Shown here: piece after piece, positions 1 to 7,452 of the stretch
Layout of the letters: every line of letters begins with the position of its first letter
Numbering within the stretch: the stretch's first letter is position 1
Origin: JBEKYD01 sp049509915
GTDB taxonomy: Bacteria; Acidobacteriota; Terriglobia; Bryobacterales; Bryobacteraceae
Assembly (NCBI GenBank): GCA_049509915.1
Contig: JBEKZL010000114.1
Span: 1-22,308 of the forward strand
Direction: 5' to 3'
Length of the DNA stretch: 22,308 bases
The notes under the pieces: model-generated
Database searches by the model: none
Seen by the model: only the letters and a program-made list of their open reading frames with translations
Told to the model about the DNA's origin: nothing
Translations under genes and position numbers: made by a program

Positions 1-1029
1 TATAACGGATGGGAAGATGAGCAGCGCTCTTTCGATTCCACCTGCCGCAAGTTTCACCGCTTCCTCACTCAATCTCAGCGCTGAGACCCGCATCTTACCC
101 ACAGATTCCCCGGACGAACCAAAAAACGGAATTGCACACCGTTGTAGGTTCCGCAACAGTCGCGGCTGTTATCCTAAAGGGCGAAATAGTTTGAGGTAGT
201 AGTAGCAAGCTCAATCCAAGCCGAAACGGTTGCGATACTGGGGTCAAGCGCGCTCACGTTACCCAGATTGACATAATCATTACTCCCGTTGAAGTATCCT
301 CCCCAAGTCGAGAGGTCCGGCTCGCCCGCAGAATAGTGCCCGGAGGTGCCCGCCTGGGTTCCGCTCCAACTCCCGTTATTGCCGTTCCCTGACCAATCGT
401 AAGCGGTCGTCCCGCTCCCCTCGTTGAGCGGCCACCAACCGACGAGCCCATAGCTCCTGAACGGGGGCGTGAGGTCAAACTGGCTCCCTCCTGGTAAATG
501 CCGGCGTAGGCGCCGCCGTCAGACGCCATGAGGGGAATGTACTTCGCCGACTCCATCTCGGAGGTTAGGTCGAACTTCTGGCCGTTCGTCACATAGGCGT
601 AGTAGAGGTCTGACGAGGTGGTATTCACGGGGTCTATGGGAAGCTGGGACAAGGAAGAGCCGAAGATGTTGGCGGACAGGTTGACCGGTATCCAGCCGGT
701 GCCGTTCGTTAGGCGGTACGTGCTTGACGACGCGCATTGGTAGCTCCATCCGGCGGGGAGCGGCGGCATTTCGAGTCCCTGGCACTGGTCCCCCGCGGTG
801 GAGGTGGCGACCGGATCGGGGATCGAGACATAGACTGTGTTCGGGGAGCCGAGGGATTCCGTCGAATTGTCCGCCAAGGAATAGTTGATGGCATGTCTGA
901 GAGGCGGTTTGCGTCCCTCGACTCCTGGAGGAGCCCCGCCGGATTGAGGGTTAGGACCACGACGACCGCGAGGACGGCCAACATGGCGATCACGACCAGG
1001 AGCTCGATCAAAGTGAAGGCGGAACGCAT
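1..1029 (-). pseudogene. Type IV pseudopilin with LamG lectin domain, multiply frameshifted, 3' end off window
   Basis: The product starts with a class III prepilin leader followed by FTLIELLVVIAMLAVLAVVV, the hydrophobic helix that a prepilin peptidase would process. A CPR-type pseudopilin segment follows (RDANRLSD, then LPIDPVNTTSSDLYYAYV), and then a concanavalin/LamG module (GLVGWWPLNEGSGTTAYDWS, GYFNGSNDYVNLG). Three frames are needed to read it. Frame 1 runs to about 895, frame 2 from about 895 to 485, and frame 3 from about 482 leftwards. The first break fits loss of one copy of a tandem ATGC (SDMHAIN expected). The second fits loss of one A (EGSQFDL expected). Frame 3 then meets TAG at 174-176, although LamG-like sequence (SRDCCGTYNG) continues beyond it. 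I see the family features and the breaks directly; a cell-surface or fimbrial adhesion role is inferred. The breaks may be real decay, phase variation or sequencing error. Confidence 0.75.
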
Positions 1030-1211
1030 TGATGGAATGGGAGGGAGTCATTGTAATTCTAACGGATTCGGAGAAAAATACACCCCCAGTACTGCAGGCA
1101 CCCAACTCTCTGCCCACTTTTGCCTTATGTGGCAAGTCGTGCATCCTTGGAATGACTTCCCTCGCTGCTATCCTTATCTCCCCATCAGGTGGTGATCTTT
1201 CACATAAAACA

Positions 1212-1227
1212 GCCCACTGTTCTGGGC
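1212..1227 (-). terminator. Weak terminator-like hairpin
   Basis: Read on the minus strand, GCCCA, a six-base loop and TGGGC are followed by TGTTTT. The stem is only five pairs. It lies about 105 bp beyond the end of the small minus-strand gene at 1332-1514 and before the pseudopilin start, so it could separate the two units. Nothing else recognisable is present between 1030 and 1331. Confidence 0.25.
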
Positions 1228-1331
1228 GGCGTAATCAGCGTGGGAGCTTGAAGTGCCGTGGCAAGATCATGTCATAGACCATCTGGAGGAACGCGAAATG
1301 GCCAGACAGTTCGTATCGCCGACTCTTATCG

Positions 1332-1514
1332 TCAACTGTATACTTCTTTCTCACGCAGCGTTTCTCCCGCCGCCTCGTCTGATGGTTCCCTTCGCCATCG
1401 GATATAAGTAGTATATAGCATCTCCGAAGAGTCTTCTACCCTGTACCAGACACCCTTCCGCCAGCTTCTCCATGTACGCAGGTCGCTGAACAAGAAGTCA
1501 AATATGCCGACCAT
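1332..1514 (-). CDS. Hypothetical small basic protein (60 aa)
   Basis: This short reading frame gives a 60-residue protein rich in Trp, Arg and Glu (SDLRTWRSWRKGVWYRVEDS). I do not recognise a family. The main support is its start: AAGGAGAG sits five bases before the ATG, one of the clearest ribosome-binding sites on the left side. A TATACT hexamer (minus strand, 1536-1541) about 20 bp upstream could be a -10 element, but I see no good -35. There is no signal peptide and no obvious membrane segment. It stands alone between the SGNH and pseudopilin genes. It may be an orphan or a chance frame with a good ribosome site. Confidence 0.4.
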   Translation of the reverse strand: MVGIFDFLFSDLRTWRSWRKGVWYRVEDSSEMLYTTYIRWRREPSDEAAGETLREKEVYS

Positions 1515-1734
1515 ATACTCTCCTTGAAGTGAGCCAGTATAGTTATGGTCGATCGGCCAGGTTAATCAAGGTAAGAGTATCCCCTCGCGCGTCATGCTCT
1601 CTGGGATCAAATGCGGTGTTCTGGAGGCAGGAACAGAGCGTGGCAGGTTGAGAGATCTTGCGTTCTTGGATGAAGCATGCCGTCGCTGAGGAACCGAGCT
1701 TATGGAACGATGCAGAGGCAGTGAATATGGGACG

Positions 1735-4215
1735 TTATTGCCCGATCAAGACCACGTTGCATGTTTCCGCCGTCGAACTCGCATTCGCAGGCAACGTCAG
1801 CACGCTGGCCGTGGTGGTCGGGTTGTACGCGCCGCACGAACCATTGCTCTCCTGGAGGACGGGAGTCGTGGAAAAGGCCGTCGGGAAGGAGTAGGTCTGT
1901 GCCGTCCCGTTTTCGGCGTAGCCGTTCAGATAACAGTTCGCCATCTTCAGCGTGCCCTGTAAAGACTCTGAACAGGATGCGGTGCCGGACGTACCAGTGA
2001 GGGTTGACGCCGGCGGCGTAACGGACAGGCTGCTTGCAGCGGTCGGCGCCGTTCCCCCGGTGATGGAGTTTACGGCCGATTGCCACACTCCGCCGACGAT
2101 GGCATAGCCCGCATTGGTCATGTGGATCTGGTCGGCGGCGTAGTAGGTGGTGTTCGTCGGGTTGGTCAGATTTGGCGTGGCATTTAGGTCTGCGAGGGCG
2201 TCCCCGAACTGCCACCACTGGGCGCGTATGAGGCTGTTCAGGTTCGCAATGGTCGTCTGTTCGGCCGACGTGCACGTAACGGTTCCGCAGGGGGTGACAG
2301 TGTTCACAATCGTACGAAATCCGGCTTGGTGCAGCTCCCGATGAATCGAAGCCAGTTAGCCGAAAACCTGGTTCGCCGTAGCGCCGCCGACAATATCGTT
2401 GATTCCGCCCCAGACGCTGACAATGTTATATGCCGCGAGCGGAGTATACAACGGGACCACCTTTGTCGCCGTCGTTGAGGCCATCGTTTGCAGCGTCTGC
2501 CCGGAAATCCCCTGATTGGTCTGGGTAAACGTCCACGTAGGATTCACGTAGTACGACGGAGGATAGGTGCCATCCAATCCGGCGGTCAGCGAATCGCCCA
2601 CGTAAATCAGCTGAGAAGCTGTGGATGTATTATTGGAACCCGAAGAGGCGACGGATGACGATGGTATCGCGGGTGCCCAATTCGCGCCACTCCATACGCA
2701 CAATGTCCTAACCAAGGAGACTCCGCCGTTTCCAACCGTGCAGTCCTGTCCGTTCAGGGCATCCGTGACCTCCATCATGTCTCCAGCAACCGGGCTGGAC
2801 GACGCGACGAATAGGCCCACCACGGGGGCGTACACGTAGGTGACGGCCTCGTTCAGTCCTGCGCCTGAAGTGCTGCACGCGCTGGCATCGGGGCAGAGGA
2901 TAATCCACGGAACTGATGCCGTCGGCGTCGCTGTTTCCGTGACGTAGTACCATCCGCTTGCCGCCCCGGTTCCCGCCGTTATTGTGGCGGAGGCACCGGA
3001 GGGAACCGAACTCACTGAGCCGTTTCCGGTAAGCTGGAAGGTGGCGAACGTGTCGGCGCCGGTAAACGCGAAATCGAAAGTGAAGGTAGTCAGGTTCGCC
3101 GGCTTCACCCATGCTGCCAGCACGTACTTGCTGCCGACTGAAAGCGTTGGGCTCTGATACAGGTAGTGGTTGCCGGTAGCGCTGGTTTGGCTTATGAGAT
3201 AGGCGTTCGATCCGCCCGTCGGGTCGGACTCTCCGCTTGTAATGGTTACCCCGGCTGGCCCCCAAGATCCAGAAGACAAATTTTGCGTGCTAAACAGATT
3301 TGTCCCAATAACAAAGGATTGCGCGGGGAGGCTTGCGACCGTCGTTATCGGAGGGATGAAGGAACCTAAAGCTGCGATACCGACGCCACAGACAGATCCA
3401 GAAGCGCTGTTCGTCGGACACGTAGTCCCCACGGCCACGTTCCCGCCATTATAGGCGATGCCTGCTGAAGTCGTTGTCCACTGACTTGCACCGCCTGATG
3501 TCGATGCGTTCAACGTGCCGCTCGTAATGGAAAGGTTCGTGCCGAGGGCAAGGGGAACAACCCCGCCGGTGCTTGTGCCGTACCACAGCGAACTGGTCAC
3601 GTTCGGGTTGGCGACCGTTCCGGGGAACGACACCGTGGAAGGGAGCGAGAATACCAATTGGCCACTGCTTGACGCAACGGAGACTTGATTCGCGGTGCCG
3701 GTCACGATGACCGAGCCCGTGAGGTTGTTCAAGGACGACACGCCGCCTCCCGTGGACGTGACGTACTTGTTGCCGTTCGCGTCGAGGAGGGAACCGAGGA
3801 CCGCGAGGTTGCCCGTCGTCGTGGCGTTGCCGTTGATCGTCGTCGAAGCGAGGGAGGCGTTGCCGCCGGACTGGGTAAGCGAGGACTGGAGCGTCGTCGC
3901 GCCGGCAACGGTAAGCGTGCTCGAAACGCCGAGGGCACCGCTCAAATTGAAAGCGCTGCCAAGGGTGGTGCCCACAATAGACAGACTTCCGGGAAGGGTC
4001 ACGGTTTGGCCGAACCTCCCGATCGTGATCCCGGTCGCGGTCGAGGTGCCGATGGAAATTGTACCTGCGCCGTCCATGATGACGCTCCCGTCGCCGGAGA
4101 TGGTCGTTCCGGTGAACGTTAGCGACGCAAAAGCGATCGAAGCCGCTCCCAGGGTGGCGGCTATGATGAGAGAGATGACGATGCTGGGAAGTTTGTGTTT
4201 TAGAACTGCATACAT
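1735..4215 (-). pseudogene. Secreted beta-repeat surface protein with SGNH hydrolase domain, interrupted by one in-frame stop
   Basis: An N-terminal signal or anchor (residues 1-30, ending near ASIAFA) precedes about 200 residues of Ser/Thr/Gly-rich short beta repeats like those in tail fibres and CPR surface proteins. A jelly-roll-like segment follows at about 305-470 (NLFSTQNLSSGSWGPAGVTI). An SGNH/GDSL esterase domain comes next: block I GDS at 540-542, block II GISG at 569-572, block III GGIND at 603-607. TAA at 2356-2358 then interrupts the gene, but the same frame stays open to 1735 and supplies the missing catalytic block (D695-x-x-H698) and a C-terminal beta domain ending in VVLIGQ. 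Full length would be about 826 residues. Start: AGGAGA lies a few bases before the ATG. An extracellular esterase acting on surface glycans is inferred from the family. The break separates Ser/Asn from Asp/His, so the shortened product should be inactive unless the stop is read through or is a sequencing error. Confidence 0.8.
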
Positions 4216-4236
4216 GGTCTCCTGTAGATATGGTTA

Positions 4237-4264
4237 ATGATAGAGGACTTACGAGAAATCACAA
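4237..4264 (-). promoter_or_regulatory. Candidate sigma70-type promoter of the SGNH surface gene
   Basis: On the minus strand TTGTGA (4264-4259) and TATCAT (4242-4237) are spaced by 16 bases. The expected transcript start would be close to 4230, leaving a leader of about 15 bases that includes the AGGAGA ribosome site. The match is fair and rests on consensus only. Confidence 0.35.
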
Positions 4265-4282
4265 GATGGAGCGAGTCACAGG

Positions 4283-5665
4283 CTATGGACTAAGGCCTTT
4301 CTCGATGAGGGAATTGAGCATTGCCCTCGTCGCCGGGCCGACATACCCGTAGACGCTCTGTCCCGCTTTTGCGATGCCGTATTTCGCCTGGAAGCGCTGG
4401 ACAGCCTTCAGGGTGAGGGTGCCGAAATATCCGGTGACTTTGTCTTGTGGATAGAGTACAGGATTCTTCGCGAGAAAGGCCTGCAACTGCTTCACATCAT
4501 TGCTCGTCATACCCAACGACAGGTTGCGGGTGAAGACAAAATGGATGGATGCGGGGGCGGTGGCCGTTGATGCTTGCCCGGCCTGCTTGAGCAGGGCCGC
4601 AAGCTTGGCCTGGAGGGACGCCAGCTCGGCGGTAAGCGAGGCGGCCGATGAAGGAGAGGCCGGAACCGTTGCGGAAGACGGCGACGAAGAGGTGGCCGAC
4701 CCCATGGTTCCCGCGGAAACGAGATCGATGGACGCCTGGGCGGTCCCTAGGATAGTCCCTGCAACGGAGCGGAACTGGGCGTAGACGGTCTCAGTGCCGA
4801 GACCCGGAGCGAGCGTCCATGGCAGGGCGGTCGCATAGGGAATCCAGGTCGCGCCCGCGAAGGTGGAGGTGTTCGAAACCTCCATCGTGTAGGCCTCCGT
4901 GCCGTAGAGGGAGAGCGTAACGCTCGGGGTAGGGGTCGTGGCCGCGCCGCCGTTGATCGAAGCGTCGTAGGCCGATCCGCCACCGCCGACATTCACGCTG
5001 CTGGCGCCCGCGCTCGTTAGCGTGGCGGTCGCGAACGTGTTGTCGCCCGAGGTCGTGGACGTGCCGTAGTCGGACGAAGCGATCGCGTAATGGTAGAGCG
5101 TTCCCGCATTCAGATTCGAAAGGGAGACGCTATGTGCAGTCACGAGGGTCGGATTCGTCGAGGTTGCTCCGTATGAGGTCGTCGTGCCGTAGGAAACCGT
5201 GCTCTCGGCGGGGATATTCGTCGTCCAGGCGATGGTCGCGCCATTGGTCGTGATGCCGGTCGCAGCCACGCCGTTGATGACCGGTGGCGAAGCGTTCGCG
5301 CAGTCCGTGGTGCTCGGCGTTATGGCGTAGACGGACGAGCCGGTGTTCTGGGACAAGGTCGCCGTCTCGACGTCGCCACTGCAGGAGACGCTCGCGCTTC
5401 CTCCGGCGCTCGATGACGCAACCGTAAGATCATACGACGCGGATGTAAGCGTGAAGCTGCCGCCGGTCGAGCTCGACAGGGTGACCATGACGCTTGTAGC
5501 GTTCACCTGGACGGAATCAGCGAGGGAGCCGGCAAGGATGGTGAACGTCGCCGCGGGGGATGCGAGGGAGATGGTCGCGTTTGAGCTGTAGGTGAGGGGC
5601 ACCGCAAGGGCCGAAAGTGGGAAAGCGGCGCATGCGAACAGCAACCCGATCAGAATGCTTTTCAT
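4283..5665 (-). CDS. Secreted fibronectin type III / peptidoglycan-binding protein (460 aa)
   Basis: Residues 1-21 form a signal peptide (MKSILIGLLFACAAFPLSALA, likely cut after ALA). A Ser/Thr-rich beta region follows. A fibronectin type III-like domain spans about 128-215 (PPVINGVAATGITTNGATIA to LYHYAIASSDYG). A second beta module, a short Ser/Pro/Ala linker and a small helix (LTAELASLQAKLAALLKQAG) come next. The C-terminus at about 375-455 is a peptidoglycan-binding domain of the PG_binding_1 type (FTRNLSLGMTSNDVKQLQAF, TGYFGTLTLKAVQRFQAKYG, VGPATRAML). This arrangement is common in Parcubacteria secreted proteins. The likely role is a wall-attached surface protein; no catalytic domain is visible. 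The ATG has no clear Shine-Dalgarno. A TATACT hexamer lies about 60 bp upstream, without a convincing -35. It ends 68 bp before the SGNH gene on the same strand, so co-transcription is possible. Confidence 0.85.
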   Translation of the reverse strand: MKSILIGLLFACAAFPLSALAVPLTYSSNATISLASPAATFTILAGSLADSVQVNATSVMVTLSSSTGGSFTLTSASYDLTVASSSAGGSASVSCSGDVETATLSQNTGSSVYAITPSTTDCANASPPVINGVAATGITTNGATIAWTTNIPAESTVSYGTTTSYGATSTNPTLVTAHSVSLSNLNAGTLYHYAIASSDYGTSTTSGDNTFATATLTSAGASSVNVGGGGSAYDASINGGAATTPTPSVTLSLYGTEAYTMEVSNTSTFAGATWIPYATALPWTLAPGLGTETVYAQFRSVAGTILGTAQASIDLVSAGTMGSATSSSPSSATVPASPSSAASLTAELASLQAKLAALLKQAGQASTATAPASIHFVFTRNLSLGMTSNDVKQLQAFLAKNPVLYPQDKVTGYFGTLTLKAVQRFQAKYGIAKAGQSVYGYVGPATRAMLNSLIEKGLSP

Positions 5666-5898
5666 GAATGGTGCGGGGTGTTTTGAAACCGGGCAATCCC
5701 GTGACAGGCAAGGTGCTTGGGATTAAGTATAGGGCAGGGGTGGAAAATGGGAAGGGACTGTTCGGGACCGGTAAACTGTAAAGCTCTAGCAGGGCTCGGG
5801 GAATCCTCTGATTACATCGCTCGCGCTGAATCGCACTACCGCTCTAGCGGCGATAGAAGAACAGGACCGGTGGGGAATGGGCTGGCCGGCGATTCGGC

Positions 5899-6168
5899 TT
5901 ATATGCCGCGATAACGAAATTTATTCCACAGTCCATGCGCCACGGAAGGCGCAATAACGGAGATTGCCAAAACCGGTATTGCCACATACCAGGACTCTTC
6001 GCCGTGCGTCCAATCCCAGATCATGAACACGGCGGCCAGGAGCGCGGAGATGTCGAGGACCAAAAGGAGCGGCCACAGGCGCCGCAAATTCTTCCACTGC
6101 CGCGCCGCGAATTCGTCGTCGGTCAGAAAGGCTTCGTCCTCAATTTCCATCCAGGAAAGCAAACCCAT
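5899..6168 (-). CDS. Small two-helix membrane protein (89 aa)
   Basis: The N-terminal 30 residues are acidic and soluble (MEIEDEAFLTDDEFAARQWK). Two membrane helices follow: about 31-50 (WPLLLVLDISALLAAVFMIW) and about 62-80 (AIPVLAISVIAPSVAHGL). The C-terminus is short and basic (WNKFRYRGI). I do not recognise a family. The ATG is preceded by TAGGGAACT, a modest ribosome site. It has no partner gene on its strand within 230 bp and is divergent from the XRE-RuvC-like pair. The 233 bp between it and the peptidoglycan-binding gene hold only a small CCGCT-CT-AGCGG inverted repeat at 5839-5850. Confidence 0.6.
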   Translation of the reverse strand: MGLLSWMEIEDEAFLTDDEFAARQWKNLRRLWPLLLVLDISALLAAVFMIWDWTHGEESWYVAIPVLAISVIAPSVAHGLWNKFRYRGI

Positions 6169-6266
6169 AGTTCCCTATCATAATCCTTCGGGCGCGGGAA
6201 AATCTTCCGCGCGATCATAGTGGTGTTTGAGATCGATTTGGCTCGGTATCGCCGTGTTCACGCGAG

Positions 6267-6275
6267 TTATCCACA
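6267..6275 (+). promoter_or_regulatory. Single consensus DnaA box
   Basis: TTATCCACA matches the DnaA box exactly. It is in the 264-bp divergent gap between the small membrane gene and the XRE gene. I see no cluster of boxes and no AT-rich unwinding region, so an origin is not supported. A regulatory or chance site is more likely. Confidence 0.3.
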
Positions 6276-6346
6276 GGCACGGTGGCGAAACTCCTGTTTT
6301 AATAAGAAGCGGTTCCCTCGTCCATGGTGTGGACCAGTCGCCTTGG

Positions 6347-6366
6347 ACTTGCCGCTTGCGGCAAGT
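6347..6366. promoter_or_regulatory. Perfect inverted repeat upstream of the XRE gene
   Basis: ACTTGCCGC and GCGGCAAGT are separated by TT, giving 9-bp perfect arms, and are followed by TTT. The repeat lies 66 bp before the XRE regulator start in a non-coding gap. An autoregulatory operator for that regulator is the simplest reading. A plus-strand terminator is possible, but there is no upstream plus-strand gene to terminate. Confidence 0.4.
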
Positions 6367-6432
6367 TTTGCTGTCATCACAGGACCCGCCAGGTCGGTAG
6401 GATGAGATCAAAACCCTCACCCATTCCAACCC

Positions 6433-6789
6433 GTGGCCCGCCACCGTCTACAACATTATCTGCGCACCTATCGCCGCCGATTCGGCCTTTCCCAGGAAGA
6501 GATCGCCCGGCTCCTCGGCGCATCCTCCGGCACGAAGGTTTCCCGCTACGAAAGCTTCAAGCGGCACCCATCGGTGATCGCGGTATTCGCGTACGAAATC
6601 ATTTTCAATAAACCAATCCGAAACCTCTTCGCCGGTGCGTACAACGCTGTCCGCCGCGATGTCCAAGACCGAGCTAAAGAACTGCTGAAGGCGCTCGAAA
6701 CCGAAGTCGCCAATCCGCGAAAGTCATTGAAACTCCAACTGCTCCAAGCCATCGTCGAATCCAAACCAGAGCCGCCTGGGCGCGATTGA
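6433..6789 (+). CDS. XRE-family helix-turn-helix regulator (118 aa)
   Basis: An XRE/Cro-type helix-turn-helix lies at about residues 10-50: YLRTYRRRFGLSQEEIARLL, then a recognition helix (TKVSRYESFKRHPS). The motif LSQEEIARLLG is typical of DNA-binding regulators. The rest (IIFNKPIRNLFAGAY to the C-terminus) is helical and may dimerise. The GTG start is chosen because the conserved domain begins right after it; no Shine-Dalgarno is visible. The stop lies two bases before the ATG of the RuvC-like gene, so the two are almost certainly co-transcribed and translationally coupled. The inverted repeat at 6347-6366 is a candidate autoregulatory site. The regulated target is unknown. Confidence 0.8.
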   Translation: MARHRLQHYLRTYRRRFGLSQEEIARLLGASSGTKVSRYESFKRHPSVIAVFAYEIIFNKPIRNLFAGAYNAVRRDVQDRAKELLKALETEVANPRKSLKLQLLQAIVESKPEPPGRD

Positions 6790-6791
6790 TC

Positions 6792-7310
6792 ATGGAGCAG
6801 AAACCCATCAAGCGGATTTTGGCGATCGATCCCTTCAGCCGGGGCGTCGGTTTCGCAGTCCTCGAAGGACCGGACGAGCTTATCGACTGGGGCTTAAAGA
6901 CGACCGGAAGCGCCGACAACAAGAAAGCAGTGCGCAGGATCAAAGCGCTCATCGATCGTTACCAGCCCGATGTCCTTGCGCTCGAAAACTGGGAATCGAC
7001 CGGAGCGCGGCGATGCCGGCGGGTGGAAATCCTGCTCAATCTCATCGCAACCGGTACGTGGAAGGGATTACGGGTGCGGCTGGTTTCCCGGCTTCAACTG
7101 CATTCCATTGGTCCTCTGCCCCACGTGAGCACCAAATTTGGGCGGGCCGAACTAAATCCATATCTGCCGCCCGTCCGCAAGCCCTGGATGAGCGAGGACG
7201 ACCGCATGAGCATCTTCGATGCGGTGGCGTTCGCCGTGGCGTGCTTTCCGCCGAAGACAATGCCACAAGAACCCTCGACATCCGTCCAACCGGACGAGAC
7301 CATGAAATAA
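6792..7310 (+). CDS. RuvC/RNase H-fold nuclease-like protein (172 aa)
   Basis: The N-terminus ILAIDPFSRGVGFAVLEG matches the first strand of the RuvC/YqgF resolvase fold, with the acidic residue at D13. A second acidic position fits E65 (VLALENWE) and the last D143 (RMSIFDAVAFAVA), the usual placement of metal-binding acids. At 172 residues it is close to RuvC size, but the sequence is distinct from true RuvC and the middle is short. Holliday-junction or flap cleavage is therefore possible but not shown. An ATG at 6792 is preferred over an upstream TTG at 6786. It follows the XRE gene by two bases. Such a pair would fit a mobile-element maintenance or recombination function. The next gene is convergent. 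Confidence 0.65.
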   Translation: MEQKPIKRILAIDPFSRGVGFAVLEGPDELIDWGLKTTGSADNKKAVRRIKALIDRYQPDVLALENWESTGARRCRRVEILLNLIATGTWKGLRVRLVSRLQLHSIGPLPHVSTKFGRAELNPYLPPVRKPWMSEDDRMSIFDAVAFAVACFPPKTMPQEPSTSVQPDETMK

Positions 7311-7452
7311 CCGTTTGGTTGTCTTTCCATTCCTGCGAACGCTGCCGAAGCCCGTTCCGCCGTTGCCTGTTGAGCGGAAATACTTGCCTTATCGCTGCAT
7401 GCCCGCCCTGGTCGTGTTCACTCGCGCCTGTCGTGGGATCTGGCGGAGCCCA

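Noticed and set aside
2356..2358. Stop-codon reassignment explaining the SGNH break
   Set aside because: TAA, TAG and TGA all end other clearly bounded genes here, for example TAA at 7308-7310 and TGA at 13295-13297.
6267..6275. Replication origin
   Set aside because: Only one DnaA box is seen, with no iterons, AT-rich region or replication initiator gene nearby.
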